Assembly: GCF_003367175.1 (NCBI RefSeq) | Contig: NZ_QRGA01000021.1 | Coordinates: 62,001 to 126,000 of the forward strand | Direction of reading: 5' to 3' | DNA: 64,000 bases | Source of the DNA: Trinickia dinghuensis | GTDB lineage: Bacteria; Pseudomonadota; Gammaproteobacteria; Burkholderiales; Burkholderiaceae | In this document: piece after piece, positions 28,239 through 37,015 of the stretch | Numbering within the stretch: the first letter of the stretch is position 1 | Layout of the letters: the number at the start of each line of letters is the position of its first letter | The notes under the pieces: model-generated | Told to the model about the DNA's origin: nothing | The model's input: the letters and a program-made list of their open reading frames with translations, nothing else | The model's database searches: none | Translations under genes and position numbers: made by a program

Positions 28239-29621
28239 ATGAGTACCAGAAAGATGATGTCGCCGCAGCCAAGCGCTGCAAATATCGGGTCAACGAGTGG
28301 CGCTTCGGCCATCCATGCGGAGGAAGACACGCCGGTGCTCGCGAGCGCCGAGCCGCGGCTGCTTCGGCGGGCCGCCATGGCAAGCTTCATCGGCAATTTT
28401 GTCGAGTGGTTCGATTACGCGTCATATGGATATCTAGCAACGATCATCGCAGCGGTCTTTTTCCCGAAGAGCAACGCGTCAACGGGGCTGCTTGCGGCCT
28501 ACGCCGTGTTCGCGATTTCGTTCGTCGTGCGGCCGCTGGGTGGTGTCGTTTGGGGGCATTTCGGCGACAAGGTGGGGCGGCGCAAGGCGCTGTCGCTGTC
28601 GATCTTGATCATGTCGTGCTCGACCTTTCTGATCGCGTTCCTGCCGACCTATGCTCAGGTCGGCACCTTGGCTCCGATGCTGTTACTGAGCGTGCGGGTG
28701 ATACAAGGCTTCTCGGCCTCGGGAGAATATGCAGGGGCGTCGGCATTCTTGGCGGAATACGCCCCAGAGGGCAAGCGCGGCTTCTATACGAGCATCGTGC
28801 CTGCCAGCACGGCGGCAGGCCTGTTGTTCGGGTCGATCCTCGTGGCGGTCATGCATGCTGTATTAACCTCGCAGCAACTCCACGATTTCGGTTGGCGCTT
28901 GCCGTTCTTGCTTGCCGCACCGTTCGGGCTCGTCGGGCGCTATATCCGAGTGCGTCTCGAAGATACGCCGAAGTTCCGAGCCCTCGAAGGGGCGCATCAC
29001 GTTGCTCAGGCGCCGGCATCGGAGCTGTTGCGCCGGTATAGAGGCAAAATGCTGATCGCATTTGGCGTGACATGCTTGAATGCCGTGGCTTTCTATCTGG
29101 TATTAAGCTACATGCCGACCTATCTTTCGACCGAGATGGGCATGGGCGAGACCGATTCGTTCATTGCCGCAACGATCTCGCTTGCGGCGTATATCGGATT
29201 TATTTTCATGATGGGCGCATTGTCTGATCGAGTGGGCCGCAAGACCATGTTGATCGGTGCATCGATCCTGTTCGCGGCGCTGACCGTGCCGCTTTTCAAG
29301 GGACTGGCAGGCGCGAGCTTCGCGACGGTCGTGCTGATTCAGATTGCGTTCGGCGCGTTGCTGACCATGAACGACGGAACGCTACCGTGCTTTCTTTCCG
29401 AGATTTTCCCGACACGCGTGCGTTACAGCGGCTTTGCGTTTACGTTCAACGCGGCGAACGCACTATTCGGCGGCACCGCGCCGCTTGCAGCGACCTGGCT
29501 GATCGGCGTGACGGGAAGCAAACTCGCGCCGGCCTGGTATCTCGTCGGTGCGGCGGGCGTCGCTTTGATCGCGATGTTGGCAAGCAGCGAGACGGCACGG
29601 CATCCGTTGGCCGATAACTAG
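28239..29621 (+). CDS. MFS metabolite:H+ symporter (ShiA/ProP type)
   Basis: This 460-residue protein has 12 hydrophobic segments. The motifs SFIGNFVEWFDYASYGYLA and GHFGDKVGRRKAL near residues 50-125 mark the MHS group, and the second half has GALSDRVGRKTMLIG. MHS symporters import small zwitterions or organic acids with protons. Lying 224 bp after creatinase on the same strand, it is a candidate creatine or sarcosine/betaine importer; this is inference from position. The ATG is preceded by GGAGACAGAAG. Confidence 0.87.
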   Translation: MSTRKMMSPQPSAANIGSTSGASAIHAEEDTPVLASAEPRLLRRAAMASFIGNFVEWFDYASYGYLATIIAAVFFPKSNASTGLLAAYAVFAISFVVRPLGGVVWGHFGDKVGRRKALSLSILIMSCSTFLIAFLPTYAQVGTLAPMLLLSVRVIQGFSASGEYAGASAFLAEYAPEGKRGFYTSIVPASTAAGLLFGSILVAVMHAVLTSQQLHDFGWRLPFLLAAPFGLVGRYIRVRLEDTPKFRALEGAHHVAQAPASELLRRYRGKMLIAFGVTCLNAVAFYLVLSYMPTYLSTEMGMGETDSFIAATISLAAYIGFIFMMGALSDRVGRKTMLIGASILFAALTVPLFKGLAGASFATVVLIQIAFGALLTMNDGTLPCFLSEIFPTRVRYSGFAFTFNAANALFGGTAPLAATWLIGVTGSKLAPAWYLVGAAGVALIAMLASSETARHPLADN

Positions 29622-29657
29622 CTAGACATCGACTCTCGATTGGGTTCGCGGGAAGAA

Positions 29658-29689
29658 GCGATGGCCCGAGCAGACGCTTGGGTCATCGC
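29658..29689 (+). terminator. Hairpin after the symporter gene
   Basis: GCGATGGCCCGAGC at 29658-29671 faces GCTTGGGTCATCGC at 29676-29689 with a 4-nt loop, complementary at 12 of 14 positions plus wobble pairs. There is no T tract, so it is a terminator-like or mRNA-stabilising structure. Confidence 0.45.
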
Positions 29690-29862
29690 CTCGATCGTGG
29701 CACGTACGTCTTCCGTCAACGCGTCATTACAAAAACTCATGCCTCGCATGACGAAGTTTCGATTGTAGGCGCCGTCCGTATCGGGCTTAATCGCCACTAT
29801 CGGATCGAAGCCGTGCCTGCCGTTCGGGCAGGGCGCCGATCCCGCCGGATGGAGAAAGCCCG

Positions 29863-31017
29863 ATGCAGAGCGCCTTGCGGATTCGCTCGAAACTGCCTGA
29901 TGTCGGTACGACGATCTTTACGGTCATCGGCCAGCTTGCCGCGCAACACGATGCCCTCAATCTCTCGCAGGGCGCACCCAATTTCGATCCCGATGCGAAG
30001 CTGATCGACGGCGTGACGCGCGCTATGCGCGACGGTCACAACCAGTACGCGCCGATGGCCGGCGTCGGCGCCTTGCGCGACGCCCTCGCGCAAAAAGTCG
30101 AACAGCTCTACGGCGCCCGCTACGACCCGGCCACCGAAGTCACCGTGCTCGCGAGCGCGAGCGAAGGCTTGTACTCGGCGATCAGCGCGCTCGTGCATCC
30201 GGGCGACGAGGTGATCTACTTCGAACCCTCGTTCGACAGCTACGCCCCCATCGTCCGGCTGCAGGGCGCCATGCCCGTGACCATCAAGCTGTCGACCGAT
30301 CACTTCCGCGTGGACTGGGACGAGGTGGCGGCGAGCATCACGCCGAAGACGCGCATGATCATCGTCAACACGCCGCACAACCCCACGGCCACGGTGTTCG
30401 GCGATGCCGACATCGAGCGGCTCTCGGCCCTGACGCGCAACACGGGCATCGTGGTGTTGTCCGACGAGGTCTACGAGCACGTGGTCTTCGACGGCGCTCG
30501 GCATCACAGCATGGCGCGCCATCGCGAACTCGCCGAGCGCAGCGTGATCGTCTCGTCGTTCGGCAAGTCGCATCACGTCACGGGTTGGCGCGTCGGGTAC
30601 TGCCTCGCGCCCGCCGAACTGATGGAGGAGATCCGCAAGGTGCATCAGTTCATGGTGTTCTCGGCCGACACGCCGATGCAGTACGCGTTCGTCGAGGCGC
30701 TGCGCGATCCCGCGAGCTATCTAGGCCTCGCCGCGTTCTACCAGCGCAAGCGCGACCTGCTCGCGAATGCGCTCGTGAAATCGCGTTTCGAATTGCTGCC
30801 GAGCGAAGGCAGCTTCTTCATGCTCGCGCGCTTTCGCCGCTTCTCCGACGAGCGCGACAGCGACTTCGTGCTTCGCTTGATTCGCGATGCGCGCGTCGCC
30901 ACGATTCCGCTATCGGCCTTCTATACCGACGGCACGGACTCGGGCCTGATACGCCTGAGCTTTTCGAAGGACGACGCCACGCTGCTCGAAGGCGCGCGCC
31001 GGTTGTGCACGATCTGA
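29863..31017 (+). CDS. PLP-dependent aminotransferase class I/II (YbdL/methionine aminotransferase type)
   Basis: This 384-residue fold-type I aminotransferase matches E. coli YbdL in layout: KLPDVGTTIFTVIGQLAAQ, LSQGAPNFDPD, NQYAPMAGVGALR, NTPHNPTATV (Asn173) and SSFGKSHHVTGWRVGY with the PLP lysine at 235. Known relatives use methionine and aromatic amino acids with keto acids. Because the downstream genes encode the later steps of the arginine transaminase route, it is a candidate L-arginine transaminase, although it is not close to Pseudomonas AruH. GGAGAAAG precedes the ATG. Confidence 0.88.
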   Translation: MQSALRIRSKLPDVGTTIFTVIGQLAAQHDALNLSQGAPNFDPDAKLIDGVTRAMRDGHNQYAPMAGVGALRDALAQKVEQLYGARYDPATEVTVLASASEGLYSAISALVHPGDEVIYFEPSFDSYAPIVRLQGAMPVTIKLSTDHFRVDWDEVAASITPKTRMIIVNTPHNPTATVFGDADIERLSALTRNTGIVVLSDEVYEHVVFDGARHHSMARHRELAERSVIVSSFGKSHHVTGWRVGYCLAPAELMEEIRKVHQFMVFSADTPMQYAFVEALRDPASYLGLAAFYQRKRDLLANALVKSRFELLPSEGSFFMLARFRRFSDERDSDFVLRLIRDARVATIPLSAFYTDGTDSGLIRLSFSKDDATLLEGARRLCTI

Positions 31018-31127
31018 TTGCCGCCGGTGCGCGAGCGCCGGCGTATCGCCATGCCGTCTGACGTTGCGCCGGCGGCTTGATAGAGCAGAGCGCGGGATAC
31101 CGCATCACAGACGAAAGGAGATCATCC

Positions 31128-31919
31128 ATGAAGTTGCTCGGAAAACTACTCGTGCTCGCGTGCGCGCTCGCTTCGGTATCCGCGTCGGTCAGCGCGTTCG
31201 CCGCGGATTCAGTGTTGCGCTTCGGTCTGGAAGCGCAGTATCCACCGTTCGAATCGAAGGGGCCCAGCGGCGATCTGCAAGGTTTCGATGTCGACATCGG
31301 CAATGCCGTGTGCCGCGCGGCGCACTTGACGTGCAAGTGGGTGGAAACCTCGTTCGACGGGCTGATCCCCGCGCTGCAGGGACGCAAGTTCGACGCGATC
31401 AATTCGGCCATGAACGCAACGGAAAAGCGCCGTGAAGCCATTGACTTCACCACGGTGATCTACCGCGTGCCGACGCAGCTGATCGCCCGACGCGACAGCG
31501 GCTTGCTGCCCACGCCCGAGGCGTTGAAAGGCAAACGCGTGGGCGTGTTGCAGGCGTCAATTCAGGAAAACTACGCGAAGGCCCACTGGGAAAACGCGGG
31601 CGTGACGGTCGTGTCGTATCAGGACCAAAACCAAGTGTATTCGGATTTGCAGACGGGCCGCCTCGATGCCACGCTGGTGCTGGCCCCCGCCGGTCAGAAG
31701 GGCTTTCTCTCGCGTCCGGACGGCAAGGACTTCGCCTTCGTAGGCCAGCCCGTGCGCGACGACAAGATTCTTGGCAGCGGTGTCGCTTTCGGGATTCGGA
31801 AGGGCGACGCGGCCTTGAAGAAGCAACTCGATGCCGCCATCGCCAAGGTGCAGGCGGACGGCACCGTCAAGACGCTCGCGCAGAAGTATTTCGGCGATAT
31901 CGACGTGTCGGCGAAGTAG
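31128..31919 (+). CDS. Periplasmic cationic amino acid binding protein (ArgT/HisJ type)
   Basis: The ATG at 31128 follows AAAGGAG and gives 263 residues with a signal peptide (MKLLGKLLVLACALASVSAS, cut near AFAAD). The mature part has the SBP_bac_3 pattern: LRFGLEAQYPPFESKG, LQGFDVDIGNAVCRA, LIPALQGRKFDAI and the C-terminal LAQKYFGDIDV. It should capture arginine, lysine, ornithine or related compounds in the periplasm. No permease is adjacent; it may share the ABC importer encoded at 42672-45713. It lies 110 bp after the aminotransferase gene. Confidence 0.88.
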   Translation: MKLLGKLLVLACALASVSASVSAFAADSVLRFGLEAQYPPFESKGPSGDLQGFDVDIGNAVCRAAHLTCKWVETSFDGLIPALQGRKFDAINSAMNATEKRREAIDFTTVIYRVPTQLIARRDSGLLPTPEALKGKRVGVLQASIQENYAKAHWENAGVTVVSYQDQNQVYSDLQTGRLDATLVLAPAGQKGFLSRPDGKDFAFVGQPVRDDKILGSGVAFGIRKGDAALKKQLDAAIAKVQADGTVKTLAQKYFGDIDVSAK

Positions 31920-31979
31920 GCCGAGCGAACGCTGCCGACGCGGACGCATCTCGGCCCCGGCTGCAAGAAGCTGCAAGAA

Positions 31980-32014
31980 GCACGGGCGCGGTACATGAGG
32001 TACCGCGCCCGTGC
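31980..32014 (+). terminator. Perfect 15-bp hairpin after the binding protein gene
   Basis: GCACGGGCGCGGTAC at 31980-31994 pairs perfectly with GTACCGCGCCCGTGC at 32000-32014 around the loop ATGAG. No T tract follows. It probably ends the aminotransferase/binding-protein transcript. A short direct repeat GCTGCAAGAA lies just before it. Confidence 0.6.
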
Positions 32015-32166
32015 CGCATTCGCCGTCATGAGCGAACTGCATGGAAGAAGGGAAATTCCGTATTGCACAATCGGGCTGGATTCCCGATCTTAATGTGCAG
32101 CGCATCCGGTAGTCTGTCCGCGGGCCGGCGTGTATCCATTTCGATTGCGCCAACGCTATTATCGCC

Positions 32167-33042
32167 ATGCGACGCCTTCCCCCATTGAACGCGCTCCAGA
32201 TCTTCGAGACGGTGGCACGCCACCGCAGCTTCACTCGCGCGGCCGAGCATTTGTGTCTGACGCAAGGTGCGGTGAGCCGGCAGATTCTGGCGCTGGAAGA
32301 CTACTATCAGTTCCCGCTTTTCAAGCGCCACGCCAAGGGCCTGACGCTGACGGCCGAAGGCGAACTGCTGCTTCCGGCGGTGAAGGAAAGCTTTGCGCGC
32401 ATCGAAGAGGTCTCGCTTCGTCTCACGCGCCAGCGCACCGATCTTGCGCTGAAGGTGCCAACCTGCGTCATGCGCTGGATGCTCCCGAAAATCATGCAGT
32501 TTCAAGCCGAGCATCCGAGCCTGCAGGTTCAGATCACGACAACCTGGCAGCATGACGTGGACTTCACGGTCGAACCGTTCGACGCCGCGATCATCTATGG
32601 TTCATCGCCCGGCGCCGATGTGCATGCCGTGCCGCTGTTCGACGAGCGGCTTACACCCGTTTGCACACCCCAGCTCCTGGACGAGAAGCCGTTGAACGAC
32701 ACGACGGATCTGGCTCGGCACACGCTGCTGCACCCCACGCGCGACCATCGGGATTGGAGGATGTGGCTCGATCGCGCCGGTGCGACCAACGTGGACGTGA
32801 ACCTGGGGCCGAGCTTCGAAACGCTCGACATGGCGACCAACGCCGCGATGCAGGGCTTCGGCGTGGCCATCGGCGACTCGATGCTCGTCGCGGAAGATGT
32901 CGCGGCCAAGCGTCTCGTCATGCCGTTCGATACGTTCGTCGAAACAGGCGCGCGCTACTACTTCGTCTACCCGGATTGCGTCGCGCATCAACCGAAGGTG
33001 GCGTTGTTCAGCCAGTGGATCAGCGAGCGTCGCGGCGTTTGA
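32167..33042 (+). CDS. LysR-family regulator (GcvA-like)
   Basis: The product has 291 residues, with an N-terminal winged helix (PPLNALQIFETVARHRSFTR, QGAVSRQILALE) and a substrate-binding C-terminal domain. The opening LPPLNALQIFE is typical of the GcvA/AmpR subgroup, which respond to amino acids or metabolites. It lies between the binding protein and a convergent second LysR gene, and may regulate the aminotransferase/importer genes upstream. Confidence 0.88.
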   Translation: MRRLPPLNALQIFETVARHRSFTRAAEHLCLTQGAVSRQILALEDYYQFPLFKRHAKGLTLTAEGELLLPAVKESFARIEEVSLRLTRQRTDLALKVPTCVMRWMLPKIMQFQAEHPSLQVQITTTWQHDVDFTVEPFDAAIIYGSSPGADVHAVPLFDERLTPVCTPQLLDEKPLNDTTDLARHTLLHPTRDHRDWRMWLDRAGATNVDVNLGPSFETLDMATNAAMQGFGVAIGDSMLVAEDVAAKRLVMPFDTFVETGARYYFVYPDCVAHQPKVALFSQWISERRGV

Positions 33043-33081
33043 GCGATTACCCGGGTGGCCAGGCCCGCCGCGATGAGACGT

Positions 33082-33990
33082 CTAGGTCGCGGCACCACCG
33101 TGCGCATGCTTTAAATCCTCGATGAAAGCGCTGACGATCGGACTGGGCCGGGTGTACTTCTGCGTAACCATGTGAAACGTGACCGTGTAGGCGAGCAGCT
33201 TGGGATTTAGCGCCGCCAACAAACCCTGCTCGACGTAGGGGGCGGCGAAATGCTCGGGCAGGTAGCCCAGATGCGAGCCCGACAGAATCAGCAGCGATAC
33301 CGCCTCCATGTTGTCCGCTTGCGCCGTGATGCGGCGAGGCCGGACGGGTATCTGCGCTTCCGGCACCGGATAGCTGCGCCAAGCCCATTCGCTATCGGCA
33401 ACGGCCGGCGGCTTGACTGCGCCGGCACGTTTGAACAGGGGATGAGCGCGGCCGCAGTAGGCGATTTGCCGTTCGGCGAACAGCGGGGTGTACTCGAGCG
33501 TCGGCACGCGATGCCAAAAGTAGCCGACGGCGATCTGAATGTCGCCTTTCAGCAGATGTTCTTCCAACTCGCCGGGCGACCAAACCGATATTGAAAAACG
33601 CACCGCTTCGTCGCGCCGCCGGAACTGCGCGATCGCGTCGCTGATGCGTGCGTTCTGACTGATCGGGGTGTGCCCGATCAGGCCGATCCTCAGCGTGCCG
33701 ACAAGCTTCTTGTCCAGGTTGCGCGCTTCGTCGCCGAATTCTTCGACGGCCGCCAGCAAGCGCTTCGCCAATGCGAGGAATCGTTCTCCCTTCTCGGTCA
33801 GCTTGAACCCGCTGCGTCCGCGATCGCAGAGCCGATAGCCCAGCCGGGTCTCGAGCGCGGCCAATTGCGCGCTGATCGTTGGTTGGCTGATGTTCAGCGT
33901 GGTTTGCGCGACGGTGATGCCGCCCGCGTCGGCCACCGCGAGAAAGATACGGATGAGCCTCAGGTCGAGATCGGTGAGTCCTGTCAGCAC
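33082..33990 (-). CDS. LysR-family regulator divergent from the ureohydrolase gene
   Basis: This 302-residue protein has the LysR helix-turn-helix (IRIFLAVADAGGITVAQTTL, ISQPTISAQLAALETRLG) and an effector domain ending with VSAFIEDLKHAHGG. It is transcribed away from the guanidinobutyrase-type gene with 147 bp between starts. In Pseudomonas the guanidinobutyrase gene is similarly paired with a divergent LysR activator, so this is its probable regulator. It converges with the other LysR gene with 39 bp between stops. Confidence 0.88.
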   Translation of the reverse strand: MLTGLTDLDLRLIRIFLAVADAGGITVAQTTLNISQPTISAQLAALETRLGYRLCDRGRSGFKLTEKGERFLALAKRLLAAVEEFGDEARNLDKKLVGTLRIGLIGHTPISQNARISDAIAQFRRRDEAVRFSISVWSPGELEEHLLKGDIQIAVGYFWHRVPTLEYTPLFAERQIAYCGRAHPLFKRAGAVKPPAVADSEWAWRSYPVPEAQIPVRPRRITAQADNMEAVSLLILSGSHLGYLPEHFAAPYVEQGLLAALNPKLLAYTVTFHMVTQKYTRPSPIVSAFIEDLKHAHGGAAT

Positions 33991-34137
33991 GTTGGTCTCC
34001 TTTGCCTCGGATTACATAGCCAAAAGCCTATGTGAGCATCGACTATTCGTGATTCAACTTTCCTTTGCGGCGCTTTATAAACGTATCTGCAGGCACGATC
34101 TAATCATACGGCGGAACGAATGCAAATGGAGGAATCG

Positions 34138-35091
34138 ATGGCGACAGAGTATTTTCAACCCCTAGGCGGCAACGAAATGCCGCGCAGCGGCGGCATCGCG
34201 ACGATGATGCGCCTGCCGCATCTGCCGAACGCAAAGGGGCTCGACGTTTGCTTCGTCGGCGTGCCGTTCGATCTGGGCACGTCCAACCGCACCGGTGCGC
34301 GCTTTGGGCCGCGTCAGGTGCGCACGGAGTCGGTCCTGCTGCGTCCGTACAACATGGCGACGCGGGCTGCGCCGTTCGATTCGCTGCGCGTGGCCGATAT
34401 CGGCGATGTCGCGATCAACCCGTACAACTTGCATGACTCGATTGCGCGCATCGAAGCGGCCTATGGCGCGATTCTCGCGCACGGCGCGAAGCCGATCACG
34501 CTCGGCGGCGACCACACGATCACGTTGCCGATCCTACGTGCGATCCACGCGAAGCACGGCAAAGTCGGTTTGATCCATGTCGATGCGCACGCGGACGTCA
34601 ACGACACGATGATGGGCGAAAAGATCGCCCACGGTACGCCGTTTCGACGCGCGGCGGAGGAGGGGTTGATCGATGGGGAGCGCGTCGTGCAGATCGGGCT
34701 GCGCGGCACGGGCTACGCCGCCGAAGATTTCGACTGGTGCCGCGAACAAGGTTTTCGCGTCGTGCAGGCCGAGTCTTGCTGGAACCGCTCGCTCGAACCG
34801 TTGATGCGCGAGGTGCGCGAACAGCTCGGCGCGGGCCCCGTCTATCTGACTTTCGACATCGACGGCATCGATCCCGCCTACGCGCCCGGCACGGGTACGC
34901 CCGAGATTGCGGGGCTGACCGTGCCGCAGGCGCTCGAAATCGTGCGCGGCTGCTGGGGCTTGGACCTGGTGGGCGCGGATTTGGTCGAGGTCGCGCCGCC
35001 CTACGACCCGTTCGGCACCACTGCGCTGTTGGGCGCGAACCTCGCGTATGAAATGTTGTGCGTGTTCCCGGGCGTCGTACGCCGCGATTGA
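34138..35091 (+). CDS. gbuA: Ureohydrolase: guanidinobutyrase/agmatinase family
   Basis: The ATG at 34138 is chosen because GGAGGA lies 4 nt upstream; a longer frame starts 18 bp earlier. The 317 residues contain all manganese ligands of the arginase superfamily: His126 (GGDHTITLP), Asp149, His151 and Asp153 (HVDAHADVND), and Asp240 and Asp242 (FDIDGIDPAY). The enzyme releases urea from a guanidino compound. Position with the AruI-type decarboxylase and the aldehyde dehydrogenase argues for 4-guanidinobutyrate (giving GABA) rather than agmatine or guanidinopropionate, but the family members are hard to separate by sequence. Confidence 0.87.
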   Translation: MATEYFQPLGGNEMPRSGGIATMMRLPHLPNAKGLDVCFVGVPFDLGTSNRTGARFGPRQVRTESVLLRPYNMATRAAPFDSLRVADIGDVAINPYNLHDSIARIEAAYGAILAHGAKPITLGGDHTITLPILRAIHAKHGKVGLIHVDAHADVNDTMMGEKIAHGTPFRRAAEEGLIDGERVVQIGLRGTGYAAEDFDWCREQGFRVVQAESCWNRSLEPLMREVREQLGAGPVYLTFDIDGIDPAYAPGTGTPEIAGLTVPQALEIVRGCWGLDLVGADLVEVAPPYDPFGTTALLGANLAYEMLCVFPGVVRRD

Positions 35092-35320
35092 GCGGACGTC
35101 CGCCGCCCCGATCGATCGCGCGCGACCACGGCGCAGGGTATGCAGGAATGTCATGCGCGCCATGAGAAGTAATCGATTGCCGGCTAGGGTGCCGATATCG
35201 AGAATGCATCGAAAGGAAGGCGCCCTTATGCATCGCGGCGCCTGCTGATCGACGATCGAATCGCGTGCACCGGATCGACCGCCTTCAAGGTTAGAACCCA
35301 AATCAAGAGTGTCACGACCT

Positions 35321-37015
35321 ATGAATTTTCCCGAGAATCCAATCTGTTTCGATGAAGCGGCCTTAGCGACGGCTGCGCCGTCGCCGGTCTCGCATCGAAC
35401 CTGCGGCGAGGCGCTGGTGAGGTTGCTCGAGGGGTATGGCGTCGAGTACGTGTTCGGCATCCCGGGTGTCCATACTGTCGAGCTCTATCGAGGGATCGCG
35501 GCGTCTTCGATTCGTCACGTCACGCCGCGGCACGAGCAGGGCGCGGGTTTCATGGCCGACGGGTACGCGCGGGTGACGGGAAACCCGGGTGTCTGCTTCA
35601 TCATCACCGGCCCGGGGATGACCAATATCGCGACGGCGATGGCGCAGGCCTACGCGGACTCGATTCCCATGTTGGTCGTCTCGAGCGTCAACGCGCGCCG
35701 GGAGCTCGGGAGCGGCGATGGCCGGCTGCATGAGCTGCCTTCGCAGCGCAATGTGTTTGCAGGACTCACGGCGTTTTCGCATACCCTCTACGACCCGGCC
35801 GAATTGCCGCAGGTCCTGGCGCGTGCCTTTGCCGTGTTCAAGAGCGCGCGTCCGCGCCCCGTGCATATCGAAATCCCGCTCGATGTGATCGTGGCGTCGG
35901 CGAACGGCATTGCGTTGAGTCCGGCGCCCCTTCCGGCAAAGCCGCACGCTAGCGCCGCCGCGCTGGCCGAGGCGGCGTTCCTGCTCTCCTCTGCGCGGCG
36001 CCCGCTGATTCTTGCGGGCGGCGGCGCGCTGAGCGCCGCGGCGCAATTGCGCGAGCTGGCGGAGCGTCTGCAAGCCCCTGTTGCGCTGACGATCAATGCC
36101 AAGGGGCTCTTGCCGTGCGCTCATCCGCTCTTGATCGGATCGACGCAATCATTGCCCGAGACGCGGGCGATGATCCGAGAGGCCGATGTCGTCTTGGCGG
36201 TCGGGACGGAGCTTGGCGAAACTGACTACGACGTCGTGTTCGATGGGGGCTTTTCGATCGAGGGAAGCCTCGTTCGCATCGATATCGACGCGCAGCAACT
36301 GATGCGCAATTTCCGCCCCGACGTCGGCATCTTGGGCGATGCGGAGCAGGCGCTCGGCGGCATTTCGGACATACTGGATAAATTCGAGTCCGTCGTGATC
36401 GAGCCGACTTGGGGCGCGGCGCGCGTCGCGGCGGTGCGCAGTGCGGTTTGCGTGAACTACGACGGGCCGGCGCATGCGCAGAAGCGGCTCATCGACACGA
36501 TCGTCGGCGCGCTGCGGAACGTGATCATCGTCGGAGATTCGACGAGCCCCGTGTACGTCGGCAATTTCATGCACGACGCGAGCGCACCGCGTTCCTGGTT
36601 CAATTCCTCGACGGGCTATGGCACCTTGGGTTACGGCTTGCCCGCCGCCATCGGCGCGCAACTCGCGGCCCCTCGGCGGCCGGTGGTGTGCCTGATCGGC
36701 GATGGCGGCTTGCAGTTCACGCTGCCGGAATTGGCCAGCGCGGTGGAGGCTAGGGCGCCGGTCGTCGTGGTGGTCTGGAACAACTTCGGCTACGGCGAGA
36801 TTCGGAAATACATGGCGGCGCGCGATATCGTGCCCGTCGGGGTGGACATCTTCACGCCGGATTTCATTGCGCTGGCGCGCGGCTTCGGGTGCGACGCCAC
36901 TAGCGTCGACAATCCCAAGGCGCTGGCCGCCGCGTTACAGCACGCGGTGTCGCGACAGGCCCCCACTGTGATCGAGGTTCGTGAAGCGGACTGGTTCGCG
37001 AAGGTGAGTTCATGA
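35321..37015 (+). CDS. aruI: 2-ketoarginine decarboxylase, AruI type (ThDP-dependent)
   Basis: About 564 residues from the ATG at 35321 (weak SD; a GTG 12 bp earlier is possible). The sequence closely follows Pseudomonas AruI as I remember it: LVRLLEGYGVEYVFGIPGVH, VTPRHEQGAGFMADGYAR with the ThDP glutamate, and FIITGPGMTNIATAM. The C-terminal cofactor motif runs from IGDGGLQF to VVWNNFGYGE. It removes CO2 from 5-guanidino-2-oxopentanoate, giving 4-guanidinobutyraldehyde. The other reading would be an acetolactate-synthase-like enzyme, less likely in this context. The dehydrogenase gene overlaps its stop by 4 bp. Confidence 0.87.
   Translation: MNFPENPICFDEAALATAAPSPVSHRTCGEALVRLLEGYGVEYVFGIPGVHTVELYRGIAASSIRHVTPRHEQGAGFMADGYARVTGNPGVCFIITGPGMTNIATAMAQAYADSIPMLVVSSVNARRELGSGDGRLHELPSQRNVFAGLTAFSHTLYDPAELPQVLARAFAVFKSARPRPVHIEIPLDVIVASANGIALSPAPLPAKPHASAAALAEAAFLLSSARRPLILAGGGALSAAAQLRELAERLQAPVALTINAKGLLPCAHPLLIGSTQSLPETRAMIREADVVLAVGTELGETDYDVVFDGGFSIEGSLVRIDIDAQQLMRNFRPDVGILGDAEQALGGISDILDKFESVVIEPTWGAARVAAVRSAVCVNYDGPAHAQKRLIDTIVGALRNVIIVGDSTSPVYVGNFMHDASAPRSWFNSSTGYGTLGYGLPAAIGAQLAAPRRPVVCLIGDGGLQFTLPELASAVEARAPVVVVVWNNFGYGEIRKYMAARDIVPVGVDIFTPDFIALARGFGCDATSVDNPKALAAALQHAVSRQAPTVIEVREADWFAKVSS

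Noticed and set aside
29863-31017. Naming the aminotransferase aruH
   Set aside because: The sequence follows YbdL (methionine aminotransferase) rather than Pseudomonas AruH; arginine use is only suggested by context.
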